Shown here one piece after another: positions 8,639 through 16,931 of a stretch of 50,279 nucleotides of DNA (positions are counted from its first letter, which is position 1; every line of letters begins with the position of its first letter). The stretch is from Marinomonas rhizomae (lineage in GTDB: Bacteria; Pseudomonadota; Gammaproteobacteria; Pseudomonadales; Marinomonadaceae): contig NZ_QNSE01000021.1 of assembly GCF_003315485.1 (NCBI RefSeq), positions 1-50,279 of the forward strand. The letters run 5' to 3'. A program made the translations under genes and the position numbers. The notes beneath the pieces were generated by a model, which was given only the letters and a program-made list of their open reading frames with translations, was not told where the DNA came from and did no database searches.

Positions 8639-9404
8639 TTCTATGAATATGTTTCGCCTGATGGGGTTGCCTGATTTTCAGCGAGGCGACGATCTTGCGC
8701 AGCAAATCATTGAAACCCTCGCGGCACAGAATCAAACCTTGGTGGCTGGGGATATATTGGTTATTGCTCAAAAAGTAGTGTCAAAAAGTGAAGGCGCTTT
8801 CGCCTATTTGGACGACATTACGCCCAGCGAAGAGGCCATTGAGCTGGCAAAAAAAGTGAACAAAGACCCACGAAAAGTCGAGGTAATCCTTTCTCAATCT
8901 ACGCGTATCGTTCGAGCGATGAAACGACCAGAGCAAGAAGAAGGCGTGCTAATTGCGGAACATAAAAATGGCTACATCTGCGCCAATGCGGCGGTGGATG
9001 AATCCAATACAGATCATCCCGGACAACTCATTTTACTCCCCGAAGACCCAGACAAAAGCGCGCGAGAGCTTTGCCAAAGATTAGAAGCTCATTTTGCTTG
9101 TGACTTGGGTGTCGTTATTAGCGATACCTTTGGTCGACCTTGGCGATTGGGGCAAACCAATGTGGCGATTGGCTTGGCGAATGTGCCGGGGGTGATGCAG
9201 ATGCTGGGTGAGGAAGATGCTTTTGGGCGACCATTAAGCGTGACCGCCCCGGCTTTTGCGGATGAACTTGCCGCCGCATCAGGCTTGTTAATGGATAAAA
9301 GTGCTAAATCGCCAGTGATTATTTTTCGTGGCCTATCTTGGTCAAAAACCGACAGTTCGAGCCGAGATCTTATTCGCGCTCATAATGAGGATCTTTTTAG
9401 ATGA
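8631..9404 (+). CDS. cofE: F420-0:gamma-glutamyl ligase CofE
   Basis: CofE adds the gamma-linked glutamate tail to F420-0 using GTP. Recognisable blocks are [13 protein letters not shown] (44-56), [10 protein letters not shown] (117-126) and [19 protein letters not shown] (163-181). The protein has 257 residues, ligase domain only; the C-terminal FMN reductase domain of mycobacterial FbiB is absent. AAAGGAAC precedes the ATG at 8631; an ATG at 8643 is a weaker alternative. It overlaps cofC and the next gene by a few bases, so it is in the same operon. Confidence 0.92.
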   Translation: MPDSMNMFRLMGLPDFQRGDDLAQQIIETLAAQNQTLVAGDILVIAQKVVSKSEGAFAYLDDITPSEEAIELAKKVNKDPRKVEVILSQSTRIVRAMKRPEQEEGVLIAEHKNGYICANAAVDESNTDHPGQLILLPEDPDKSARELCQRLEAHFACDLGVVISDTFGRPWRLGQTNVAIGLANVPGVMQMLGEEDAFGRPLSVTAPAFADELAAASGLLMDKSAKSPVIIFRGLSWSKTDSSSRDLIRAHNEDLFR

Positions 9405-10096
9405 AAAATGAAGTAATTAATAGCGTCGCCATCATTGGCGGAACCGGCCCGCAAGGGAAAGGGTTAGCGTTACGTTTGGCGTTGTCTGGTGTCAGTGTGG
9501 TGTTGGGTTCACGAGATCCTGCCAAGGCAGAAGAAACCGCTAAGGAATTGGTCGCGTTATTGGCAACCAAAGATTGTCAGGCAGATATCACCGGTTTGTC
9601 GATGGAAGACGCGACCAAAGCCGCTGGCGAGCTAGTCATTTTGTCGGTGCCCTACAGTGGCCACGATGCGACTTTGGCAGCATTAGCTCCCTTATTAACA
9701 GACAAGGTGTTAGTCGACATTGTTGTGCCATTGGCACCAGGAAACCCGAAAGCTGTTGAAATGCCCGAAGCTGGCTCGGTCACTGAGTCCGCTCAAGCGC
9801 TACTGGGTGAGAGCATTCCTGTGGTTGGCGCGTTGCATAACGTGTCTGCGATTACGCTGAACGATCTATCTCGCGCTATCAACTGCGATATCTTGGTATG
9901 CGGCAATGACTTAATCGCGAAGAAAAAGGTTATGGCGCTGATCGAAAAAATGGGCACCAAAGCCTATAACGCTGGCTTGGCAGATAGCGCTCGTTGCATC
10001 GAGGCGATCACACCGATTTTGATCCGGCTGAATATTTCTAAAGAGGTGCCGTTTTCCCATGCGGGGATTCGTATCTGTCCACCCGATGAACACTAG
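9401..10096 (+). CDS. NADPH-dependent F420 reductase
   Basis: The enzyme reversibly passes hydride between NADP(H) and F420, and here would supply F420H2. A Rossmann fold opens with [12 protein letters not shown] (10-21) followed by SRDP (37-40), whose arginine suits the NADPH phosphate. The core [13 protein letters not shown] and the C-terminal [14 protein letters not shown] fit the Fno family known from methanogens and actinobacteria. It has 231 residues and overlaps cofE by 4 bp, so coenzyme synthesis and reduction are expressed together. Confidence 0.9.
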   Translation: MKNEVINSVAIIGGTGPQGKGLALRLALSGVSVVLGSRDPAKAEETAKELVALLATKDCQADITGLSMEDATKAAGELVILSVPYSGHDATLAALAPLLTDKVLVDIVVPLAPGNPKAVEMPEAGSVTESAQALLGESIPVVGALHNVSAITLNDLSRAINCDILVCGNDLIAKKKVMALIEKMGTKAYNAGLADSARCIEAITPILIRLNISKEVPFSHAGIRICPPDEH

Positions 10097-10187
10097 TTTA
10101 TGGCTACTGAGCTCACCAATACTTTGTTAAAAACAGACTCACACTTTGAAAAATATTAAAAAAACATAATCACAAGGGGAACACACT

Positions 10188-11192
10188 ATGGAATTCGGTA
10201 TTACGTTTAAAGGTTTCGTTAGTCCAGATCGCGCACGGAATCTTGTCCGTCAGGCGGAAGCGGCTGGCTTCACTTATTGTTGGTTTTACGATTCTCACAT
10301 CCTTTGGCGTGAGTCGTTTGTTGCTATGGCAATGTGCATGGAACATACCAAAAATATGCGATTTGGTCCTTGTGTAACCAATCCAAATATTCGTGATTGG
10401 TCTTTATCGGCCAGTTTATACGCGAGCTTGGCGCATCAAAGTAATGGTCGGTTCGATATTGGTCTTGGTCGTGGTGATTCTTCCATGCGAGTAATGGGTA
10501 AAAAACCTGCGACCTTGGCGCGCCTTGCGGAATTTACCACTAAGGTAAAAGCCATGGTACGTGGTGATGAAGTGGAATATGGCGAATGCCCAGAGCCGGT
10601 TAAATTACCTTGGGCGACAGGTTACGAGTTGCCTGTTTGGATTGGTGCTTATGGCCCGAAAGCGTTGGCCACCGCTGGGGAAGTGGGCGATGGTTTGATT
10701 CTTCAAATTGGTGACCCTGATTTGGTTAAATGGTTTAAAGATCAAGCTATTGACGCTGGCGAAGCCGCTGGTCGTGACATGTCTAACTTTAAAATTCAAG
10801 CGGCAGCGCCAGCATACTTTGGCGACATGGACTATTGTATTGAACACACCAAATGGTTCCCAGCTATGGTGGGTAATCATGTTGCAGACATTGTTGAGAA
10901 ATACGGCAGTGATTCGGGTTTAGTACCAAAAAGCTTAACAGATTACATCGAAAAACGTCGCGGATACGATTATTCCAAACACGGTCAAAGCGACAACCCA
11001 TTCTTGGACTTTATTACCGAAGACATAGTAAAAAGTTTTTGCGTATTAGGTACGCCAGAAGACCACATTGCCAAAATAAAAGACCTTGAAGCAGCGGGAA
11101 CCACGCAATTCAACATCTACCTAGATAGCGGCGACGAAGAAGAAATCATCGCAAAATACGGTAGAGAAATCATTCCCGTATTTAATGGCTAA
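10188..11192 (+). CDS. Luciferase-like F420-dependent oxidoreductase (CPS_4043-type family)
   Basis: This 334-residue TIM-barrel protein belongs to the luciferase-like monooxygenase superfamily, in the branch that uses F420 rather than flavin. Visible blocks are EFGITFKGF at the start, AEAAGFTYCWFYDSH, RFGPCVTNP, SNGRFDIGLGRGDSS and PVWIGAYGPKALATAGEVGDG, the last typical of the cofactor-binding barrel. It resembles a named family of putative F420 enzymes founded on a Colwellia protein, CPS_4043. It ends the F420 operon, 91 bp after the F420 reductase, with its own AAGGGG ribosome site. Given the hydantoinase and carbamoylase next door, a heterocycle such as a pyrimidine is a reasonable substrate guess; nothing in the sequence proves it. 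Confidence 0.85.
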   Translation: MEFGITFKGFVSPDRARNLVRQAEAAGFTYCWFYDSHILWRESFVAMAMCMEHTKNMRFGPCVTNPNIRDWSLSASLYASLAHQSNGRFDIGLGRGDSSMRVMGKKPATLARLAEFTTKVKAMVRGDEVEYGECPEPVKLPWATGYELPVWIGAYGPKALATAGEVGDGLILQIGDPDLVKWFKDQAIDAGEAAGRDMSNFKIQAAAPAYFGDMDYCIEHTKWFPAMVGNHVADIVEKYGSDSGLVPKSLTDYIEKRRGYDYSKHGQSDNPFLDFITEDIVKSFCVLGTPEDHIAKIKDLEAAGTTQFNIYLDSGDEEEIIAKYGREIIPVFNG

Positions 11193-11210
11193 GCTGCTGT
11201 TGTAATCATA

Positions 11211-11281
11211 GACCGAATAACATTCCTTCTCGAAACTACCGACTGCCTCGTCGGAATGTTATTCGCCCATGATGTTCGGTC
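11211..11281. repeat. Long inverted repeat after the F420 operon
   Basis: CGAATAACATTCC (11214-11226) is matched perfectly by GGAATGTTATTCG (11253-11265). Outside it, GACCGAA (11211-11217) pairs with TTCGGTC (11275-11281). No run of T follows, so it is not a standard terminator. It could end the F420 transcript, stabilise its 3 prime end, or be a dispersed extragenic repeat. Confidence 0.7.
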
Positions 11282-11354
11282 GCCCAGGAGCGGAATTACA
11301 CCGTGTAATATTTCGGGACATCGTCGATTTTATTACGACTCACTAACCTCCAAA

Positions 11355-12416
11355 TTAAGCCGCATCAGTGTGTGGCTTTTCTTGCGTCGCGCGACGAAAA
11401 GCACTGGGCGTTTGCCCTGTTACTCGAGAAAACTCCCGATGAAAATTGGACTTCGTTTGGAAGCCTGAGTCGAGATAAATTTGAGTGATGTTTTTTGTGC
11501 TTGTGATCAACAATTGTTTTGCTCGTTCAATACGGTATTCGTTCACCACTTGTGAAATATTGCGACCGTAAGCTTGGTTAATGGCCGCGGATATTTGACG
11601 AGCAGGGATGCAGGCTTTACGAGCCAGTCGATCTAGGGTGAGGTCGGGATCCAGAAACACTTCTTTTGTGGTCAGTAATACATCGATTTTGTGGACAATG
11701 TCGTTCACTTCATCGTCGGTTAATGGATGCGTAGTCTTATCTTTTGGTTCTTCAATGACTTTTTCTGTTTGCTCGGGTGACTCGCTAACGCTGGGTGCGA
11801 TGCTTAGGCTCATCATAATAACGGCCGCCGCTAGAATGGGCAGTAATACCGCATGACCAATGGTCAGAATAATCAGTGTATGGTGGCCCGAAAAGAGGGA
11901 GAAATCGATGGCCAACGCACCATCAATTACAGCGGACATTAACAACATGATGCCCGCAATTCGTTCGGCTTTGAGGGCGTTATCGATATCCGATAAGCGC
12001 ACTTGCTCTGGAAGACGTGTTGCTTTGTAAGACGCTCGAATTAACCCAATACCATAAACCACATAAAGCAGTGTTAAAACAGGGTCTAAGGGTGGCCGCC
12101 AAAATGGGTAAGTGAAAGAGGCCAAGGTGACGAAAACAGGGGGCAATAAATGCCAGATTTGAAACGTTTGATGTTGGTGTGCTCTGGAAAAACAGTACCA
12201 AGCGGTAACGGGAATACAAGACGCCAAGATAGGTTGAATCAAACGAAATAACGCATAATCAAAACTCCAGCGTAACCCAACCACCGTTGTCGTCAGCGCA
12301 CACAAGGCAATAAAAACAAACGCTGACTGCGTGGTTTCATCCCGACGAATAAATAACAAAATCGCTAATATAGACAGCAAGAGGGCAACCACAAAGGGTA
12401 ATGGGATAGCGATCAT
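11355..12416 (-). CDS. AraC-family regulator with N-terminal membrane domain
   Basis: The first ~225 of 353 residues form about seven hydrophobic helices (opening PFVVALLLSILAILLFI). A charged linker follows (about residues 230-250), then an AraC/XylS DNA-binding domain with two helix-turn-helix units (TLDRLARKACIPARQISAAIN, then NITQIYLDSGFQTKSNFHREF). This is the membrane-tethered AraC architecture; the membrane part may sense an envelope or small-molecule signal. It is divergent from the DUF805 gene, and repeated TCCTAAA sites lie just upstream of its start, suggesting autoregulation and control of the divergent genes. The signal is unknown. Confidence 0.85.
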   Translation of the reverse strand: MIAIPLPFVVALLLSILAILLFIRRDETTQSAFVFIALCALTTTVVGLRWSFDYALFRLIQPILASCIPVTAWYCFSRAHQHQTFQIWHLLPPVFVTLASFTYPFWRPPLDPVLTLLYVVYGIGLIRASYKATRLPEQVRLSDIDNALKAERIAGIMLLMSAVIDGALAIDFSLFSGHHTLIILTIGHAVLLPILAAAVIMMSLSIAPSVSESPEQTEKVIEEPKDKTTHPLTDDEVNDIVHKIDVLLTTKEVFLDPDLTLDRLARKACIPARQISAAINQAYGRNISQVVNEYRIERAKQLLITSTKNITQIYLDSGFQTKSNFHREFSRVTGQTPSAFRRATQEKPHTDAA

Positions 12417-12460
12417 CTTGTTTCCTTTTGGATTGGGTTATTTGTGAATAAGATCGGATT

Positions 12461-12508
12461 ATGTCCTAAAAAGTCATCAAGGACGTCCTAAAACCCGATT
12501 TAGGACGT
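12461..12508. promoter_or_regulatory. Triple GTCCTAAA repeat, likely AraC-type operator
   Basis: ATGTCCTAAA (12461-12470) and ACGTCCTAAA (12483-12492) are direct repeats 22 bp apart, two DNA turns. The second forms a perfect 10-bp dyad with TTTAGGACGT (12499-12508) across a 6-base spacer. The cluster sits in the 150-bp gap between the membrane-bound AraC gene and the DUF805 gene, the natural place for its binding sites. Confidence 0.6.
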
Positions 12509-12566
12509 TATATTTTACGTAAAACCTTACTTTTAACCTTCGGTAATGTCTTATTAGGAGAAAAGT

Positions 12567-12920
12567 ATGAACTGGTATTTTGATGCGTGGAAGCGTTATG
12601 CGCAATTTTCAGGACGAGCATCACTGGAGGCATTTTGGATGTTCTTTTTGGTGAATTGTTTGATCTCGTTAGTGTTTGTCTTATTGGAGATATTCTTTCA
12701 AGCAACTTGGAAAATAGAAGCGCTTTATAGCTTGCTGGCTTTCTTGCCAATGCTGTCTTTGACTGTACGTAGGTTGCATGACACTAATCGTTCGGCTTGG
12801 TGGTTGCTGGTGCTTTTGGTTCCCGCGATAGGCATGCTTGTGTTGCTCGTGCTGCTGGCGTTACCAAGCGAACCAGATAGTCATTTTGGTCGTTATCCAC
12901 AAAGCACCTCGATGCTATAA
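12567..12920 (+). CDS. DUF805 family inner-membrane protein
   Basis: This 117-residue protein begins WYFDAWKRYAQFSGRASLEAFWMFFL, the diagnostic DUF805 opening, and later carries LTVRRLHDTNRSAWWLLVLLVP. Four hydrophobic helices are predicted. The family is widespread, with no settled biochemical role. AGGAG precedes the ATG. It lies 13 bp before the lipoprotein gene and is probably cotranscribed with it, possibly under the divergent AraC regulator. Confidence 0.88.
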   Translation: MNWYFDAWKRYAQFSGRASLEAFWMFFLVNCLISLVFVLLEIFFQATWKIEALYSLLAFLPMLSLTVRRLHDTNRSAWWLLVLLVPAIGMLVLLVLLALPSEPDSHFGRYPQSTSML

Positions 12921-12933
12921 AAAGGAGCCAAAC

Positions 12934-13524
12934 ATGAAAGATGTTAATAACTTACCCCACTTATCCACCATTTTATGCTCAGTTTTGCTACTTTTGTCGG
13001 TTTCTGCGTGCAGTCGTGAAGTCAAAAATACGCATGAAAGTAGCTTGGTGTCTTCAGATAATATAAAAGCCGTGGTCTACATCGAGTCGCCGAAAGTCGG
13101 TACTTTATTGCAGCTGCGAGGTATCGCTGGAAAGGGCCTGCTTATCGTCAAAAATGATGATAAGCAGAATGAGCAAGTAACCTGTTCTTCTTCGCCGATT
13201 CGGTTTGCAGCAGGTGACTTTGGTGGCGACAGCATTGGTATTCAATCCATGGAGCCGATTCGATTGCTTATTTACTCTGACAAAGTGGTGAAAAAACTCA
13301 ATGCTGGCGACGAGATTGTCACTGAAGATTATGATATTACCGATCGGGGCGATGCAAGATTGGGGGATATTAAAATCGAATCGGGCTTAACGCTCAGCTA
13401 TGGTTTTGTGCTAAATCCTGGTGAGTGGTCTTGGTCGTCGGTGTTTGGCTTGGATCGTGAAAAAGTGGATTGTGGGGCCATGTTGACTAATAGGCGCCAC
13501 GAAAAAGACAGGACGCTTATATGA
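12934..13524 (+). CDS. Predicted lipoprotein of unknown function
   Basis: The protein has 196 residues from the ATG at 12934, preceded by AAAAGGAG. An upstream in-frame start exists but lies inside the DUF805 gene. The N-terminus has a signal with lipobox LSVSAC (cleavage before the cysteine at about residue 26), so it should be lipid-anchored in the envelope. The mature part has no domain I recognise; it contains several cysteines (a CSSSP stretch, VDCGAML) that might pair. Its stop lies inside a hairpin terminator shared with the convergent diguanylate cyclase gene. Confidence 0.75.
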   Translation: MKDVNNLPHLSTILCSVLLLLSVSACSREVKNTHESSLVSSDNIKAVVYIESPKVGTLLQLRGIAGKGLLIVKNDDKQNEQVTCSSSPIRFAAGDFGGDSIGIQSMEPIRLLIYSDKVVKKLNAGDEIVTEDYDITDRGDARLGDIKIESGLTLSYGFVLNPGEWSWSSVFGLDREKVDCGAMLTNRRHEKDRTLI

Positions 13525-13535
13525 GCCTGTCTTTT
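13503..13535. terminator. Bidirectional hairpin terminator
   Basis: AAAAGACAGG (13503-13512) pairs perfectly with CCTGTCTTTT (13526-13535) across 13 bases. A-rich and T-rich flanks let it work in both directions between the convergent lipoprotein and diguanylate cyclase genes. Confidence 0.7.
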
Positions 13536-13543
13536 GCGTGTTG

Positions 13544-14899
13544 TTATGCCACTACAGTAATGCGGTTTCGGCCGTTTTCTTTGGAATGGTAGAGTGCTTC
13601 GTCGGCACGGGTCATCAGCTGATCTTCTGTTTCATCAAAGTGATATTCGGTAACGCCCATACTGGCGGTGAATTTTGGTAAACCTTCGATTTGGAGTACT
13701 TCGATCTCATGACGAAGGCGTTCCGCGATTTTGGAGGCTGCATCAACGCTTTGTCTCGTTAGCAGGATTAGAAATTCTTCACCCCCCATACGAAACACCA
13801 TATCAGGTTTGGTGATGTCTTTTTGCAGTAAATTTGCCAGTTCTTGTAAGACTTTATCACCCATTTGATGACCGTAGGTATCATTCACCTTTTTGAAGTG
13901 ATCGACGTCTAATGAAATCAAGCTAAAGGTATTACCTTGCTCGGAAAGATTGATGAGTAACTGAATTTGTTCCGACCATTTATGGCGATTATAGGTGTTG
14001 GTGAGTTTGTCTTTGGTGGCCAGAGTGAGTAATTGCTGCTCAACCTCTTTTCGGGTGTCCATCTCGTCTGATAGCCGCATTATCATTCTTTTTAAATCCA
14101 ATTCAAGCTCACCCAATTCATCGCTGCTACTTAAGCCTTTATTGTCTGGTCTAACGATAGGTTCGCCATGCTCTAAAGAGGTATGAAGTTGTTCGACTTG
14201 TTGGTGAATGTGGTGAATTCTAGAGCGCATCACATGCAAAACATAAGCCGCCAGTAAGCTGCTTAAAATAAAAGCGCAAATCCCAAGGCTGGTTTCAATC
14301 AACATAAAGCTACGTTGATGTTCTTCTGTATATTGTGCGCTCTCTTGAGTGAGCCTGCTTATTTGGCCTAATATGTTCACTATGTTTTTATCTAAGCTGG
14401 CTGCCGTTAATTCTAAGCGCTGCCATGTTTCTGCTGGTAAATTGCCATTAATTAGTAGGGTTTCCAGCTGTTTTTCAAATTCTTGATTGACGTCTGAAAA
14501 GTCATATATTTCAGTGAGGATGAGCTGATACTGGTCTGGTTTGAACTGAATTTCATCATTATTAAGGCTTGTGCTGACTAAGTTTGTTGCACGATTAAGT
14601 AAGTTAGTGATGACTTGGTGGCGGTTTAAAAATGACTCAACGGTGTTTTCGCTTTTATGGCCTTTTTCAAGCAATAGACGAAACTGTTCTATGGAAAGGT
14701 GTTGTTGCAGCTGAAGCATTTCGACCTGAGTGATGACTTCATTTAGCGGAATATCAACGTGTGAAATCTCTCTTAATTCATGGTTGATCGCCCGAACCTG
14801 ATAAATAGAATAACCAATGACAATGAGTAAAAAACTTAATGATACGGCGAGGATACTGCCGATTTTTCGGTTAAGAGACGCATTAATCCAATCAAACAT
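13544..14899 (-). CDS. Membrane-bound GGDEF diguanylate cyclase
   Basis: The protein makes cyclic-di-GMP. It has one helix near residues 14-33, a ~165-residue periplasmic helical sensor, a second helix near 203-224, a HAMP-like linker (225-285) and a GGDEF domain from about 290. The active-site motif is GGEEF (372-376), a functional variant, with DVDHFKKVND (331-340) supplying the metal aspartate. The allosteric RxxD site five residues before GGEEF reads TKPD, so the arginine is missing and product inhibition may be weak. It has 451 residues with no EAL domain. The periplasmic ligand is unknown. It is a single-gene unit. Confidence 0.92.
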   Translation of the reverse strand: MFDWINASLNRKIGSILAVSLSFLLIVIGYSIYQVRAINHELREISHVDIPLNEVITQVEMLQLQQHLSIEQFRLLLEKGHKSENTVESFLNRHQVITNLLNRATNLVSTSLNNDEIQFKPDQYQLILTEIYDFSDVNQEFEKQLETLLINGNLPAETWQRLELTAASLDKNIVNILGQISRLTQESAQYTEEHQRSFMLIETSLGICAFILSSLLAAYVLHVMRSRIHHIHQQVEQLHTSLEHGEPIVRPDNKGLSSSDELGELELDLKRMIMRLSDEMDTRKEVEQQLLTLATKDKLTNTYNRHKWSEQIQLLINLSEQGNTFSLISLDVDHFKKVNDTYGHQMGDKVLQELANLLQKDITKPDMVFRMGGEEFLILLTRQSVDAASKIAERLRHEIEVLQIEGLPKFTASMGVTEYHFDETEDQLMTRADEALYHSKENGRNRITVVA

Positions 14900-15077
14900 A
14901 GCCTAAACATCCCGTGTTTTTCTGATTCAGAATAGGGTTTACTTTACTGTATTATTTGATACAGCATAAGATGAAAAAAAACAAATAAGATAATGTCTGC
15001 TCATCACGACTTTTTTAGTCGGATAAGTGTATGTTTATAGAGTAGCCCAGCAAATTCGATTAGTCATTTTTACAACA

Positions 15078-15929
15078 TTAAATCATCCAGTTAGAGAAAC
15101 TTTTGCCTTTCTCTAAAAGGTATTCTTTAGCTTGTTCAAAGGTATCCGGCAATCTTGTGTTTTTGTGATACACAAGGTAAATGGGATAAGTGAATTCAGC
15201 AGCGCTTTTTACTTTGTGTAAAAGCCCTTCTTTTAAATAGTGGTCGACCACTCGTGTACGAAAGTAACCATTTCCACCTTTCGCCAATAAGTATTTCAAT
15301 GCCATAGGGCCAAGAGAAAACTGCATTGCCGTTTGTCGGTTAAAGGGCACACAACGATCAAATTGTAGGGTAAATTCTTCTCCCCATTCGATGAATAAAT
15401 CTGGAAAATTTTGCTTGCCTGACTCGACATGAATGAGTTTTTCTTCGGCAATTTGTTCGACGACCAAGCCGGGTAAATAACGCGGACTGTGGACAATAAT
15501 GGCATCGATTGTTTGTTTTTGCAGAGATTGATACAGCATGTCTGTGGTGGATACTTGGCTGTTGATCATTAAATGTGGCATATCGTCAGCAAGAGCAAGT
15601 AACCAATCGATTAAAATCGGGTTCCACAAACTAATTTCTCCGCCGACTTTTAGTGTCTGTTTGGCTTGATAGTCCTCATTACCACAAATTTGTTTGGCTT
15701 GTTCCCATGCTTCCATCATTTTCTTGGCTGGTTGCACAAAGGCTTCACCACTTTTTGTTAGCTTTGCACCCGCTCGATTACGGATAAATAGAGTACAAGC
15801 TAGTGCCGATTCCAATGCTTGGACCCGTGCCGTCACCGTGGTTTGAGTGACATGTAGGCGTTCTGCTGCACGAGCAAACGTTCCCGCATGAATAATTTCG
15901 AGAAAGGTTTTGGTTTGTTCAATATCCAT
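15078..15929 (-). CDS. LysR-family transcriptional regulator
   Basis: This 283-residue regulator has an N-terminal winged helix-turn-helix (DIEQTKTFLEIIHAGTFARAA, then LHVTQTTVTARVQALE) and a LysR substrate-binding domain. An upstream ATG (15968) would add 13 residues encoded by the palindrome region; the ATG of MDIEQ fits the family start better. It is transcribed away from the HPP membrane protein gene, and the shared gap contains a dyad that may be its box. The effector is unknown. Confidence 0.88.
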   Translation of the reverse strand: MDIEQTKTFLEIIHAGTFARAAERLHVTQTTVTARVQALESALACTLFIRNRAGAKLTKSGEAFVQPAKKMMEAWEQAKQICGNEDYQAKQTLKVGGEISLWNPILIDWLLALADDMPHLMINSQVSTTDMLYQSLQKQTIDAIIVHSPRYLPGLVVEQIAEEKLIHVESGKQNFPDLFIEWGEEFTLQFDRCVPFNRQTAMQFSLGPMALKYLLAKGGNGYFRTRVVDHYLKEGLLHKVKSAAEFTYPIYLVYHKNTRLPDTFEQAKEYLLEKGKSFSNWMI

Positions 15930-15938
15930 TATAATTTT

Positions 15939-15959
15939 AAATGCAACTATATTGCATTT
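15939..15959. promoter_or_regulatory. Dyad between LysR and HPP genes, probable LysR-type operator
   Basis: AAATGCAA (15939-15946) and TTGCATTT (15952-15959) form a perfect 8-bp inverted repeat with a 5-base centre, 10 bp upstream of the LysR start. The layout fits autoregulation by a LysR protein, which favours such dyads between divergent genes. A binding role is inferred. Confidence 0.5.
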
Positions 15960-16089
15960 AAACCTCATTTAAATTCGTTATACATCAGGCTATTTTAATC
16001 ACTAAAATGGCGCCGCTACTAGGAAAACACTATAGGTCGTCTTAGTTGTTTGAAATCGTTATTTATTTTTGTAAGGTCCCATTAAATAA

Positions 16090-16812
16090 ATGTTCCTCTC
16101 ATATTGTCGTAACATTGCTCTGTTCATTGGTATTGAAACCAATAAAACTTCCCACTTTGAACGCTTTTTATCAGGTATGACTGCTTGTCTCGCATTAGTC
16201 AGTGTTTACTATTTATCGAGTCTATTTTTATCTCTATCGGATTCATTATTGGTAGTCGCCTCTATCGGGGCCAGTGCGGTTTTGTTGTTTGCCATTCCCC
16301 ATGGAGCTTTGTCTCAACCATGGCCTTTTATAGTAGGGCATCTTATCTCTGCTTTTATTGGCATTAGTTTTTATCAAGAATTTGGTACGTCTTTTGTTAC
16401 TGGTGCTATGGCGGTTGGTGTGTCGATTATCAGCATGCATTACCTGCGTTGCTTGCATCCGCCAGGCGGGTCGACTGCATTATCTTGTGTGATTGGTGGC
16501 AGCAGTATACATGCGATGGGGTATGAGTTTTTACTGTATCCATTATTGATCAATTTATTAGCAATGCTGGTATTGGCTTTTATTCTCAATAATTGTTTTT
16601 CTTGGCGACGTTATCCTGTTTCTTTAAACGTTTCGCTCAATCAAGAACCCCATGAACAGCAGTCGCTTGAAATGGAAGACCTTTATCACGTGCTAGAGCA
16701 GGAAGACATTTTTATCGACGTGAGTGCAGAAGAGCTTATGAATATCTACAACACCGCAAGAGACAAAGCGAAAACACGACATAAAGAACGTGTTGCTAAA
16801 TTGTCGAGATAG
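16090..16812 (+). CDS. HPP-family integral membrane protein
   Basis: This 240-residue protein has about five hydrophobic helices and the family signature LHPPGGSTAL near residues 122-131. The last ~60 residues are hydrophilic and acidic (LEQEDIFIDVSAEELMNIY), a cytoplasmic tail. Some HPP proteins have been linked to nitrite transport in cyanobacteria and chloroplasts; that is not established here. It is divergent from a LysR gene that may control it. The ribosome site is weak. Confidence 0.82.
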   Translation: MFLSYCRNIALFIGIETNKTSHFERFLSGMTACLALVSVYYLSSLFLSLSDSLLVVASIGASAVLLFAIPHGALSQPWPFIVGHLISAFIGISFYQEFGTSFVTGAMAVGVSIISMHYLRCLHPPGGSTALSCVIGGSSIHAMGYEFLLYPLLINLLAMLVLAFILNNCFSWRRYPVSLNVSLNQEPHEQQSLEMEDLYHVLEQEDIFIDVSAEELMNIYNTARDKAKTRHKERVAKLSR

Positions 16813-16856
16813 GGTTCTATGGCTCTTGTTGACTCATTTCGAGATTGCTATCCAAT

Positions 16857-16910
16857 GCAAAAGAGCTAACATGTTTTCTTAAAATATTGTTTTTCTTGAA
16901 GCTCTTTTGC
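16857..16910. repeat. Inverted repeat before the acetyltransferase gene
   Basis: GCAAAAGAGCT (16857-16867) pairs perfectly with AGCTCTTTTGC (16900-16910) across 32 A/T-rich bases. It lies between the HPP and GNAT genes, just before the ribosome site of the latter. It may be a weak terminator for the upstream gene or an untranslated-leader hairpin. Confidence 0.5.
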
Positions 16911-16931
16911 AGGGAAATATAAGGGTTTTAT

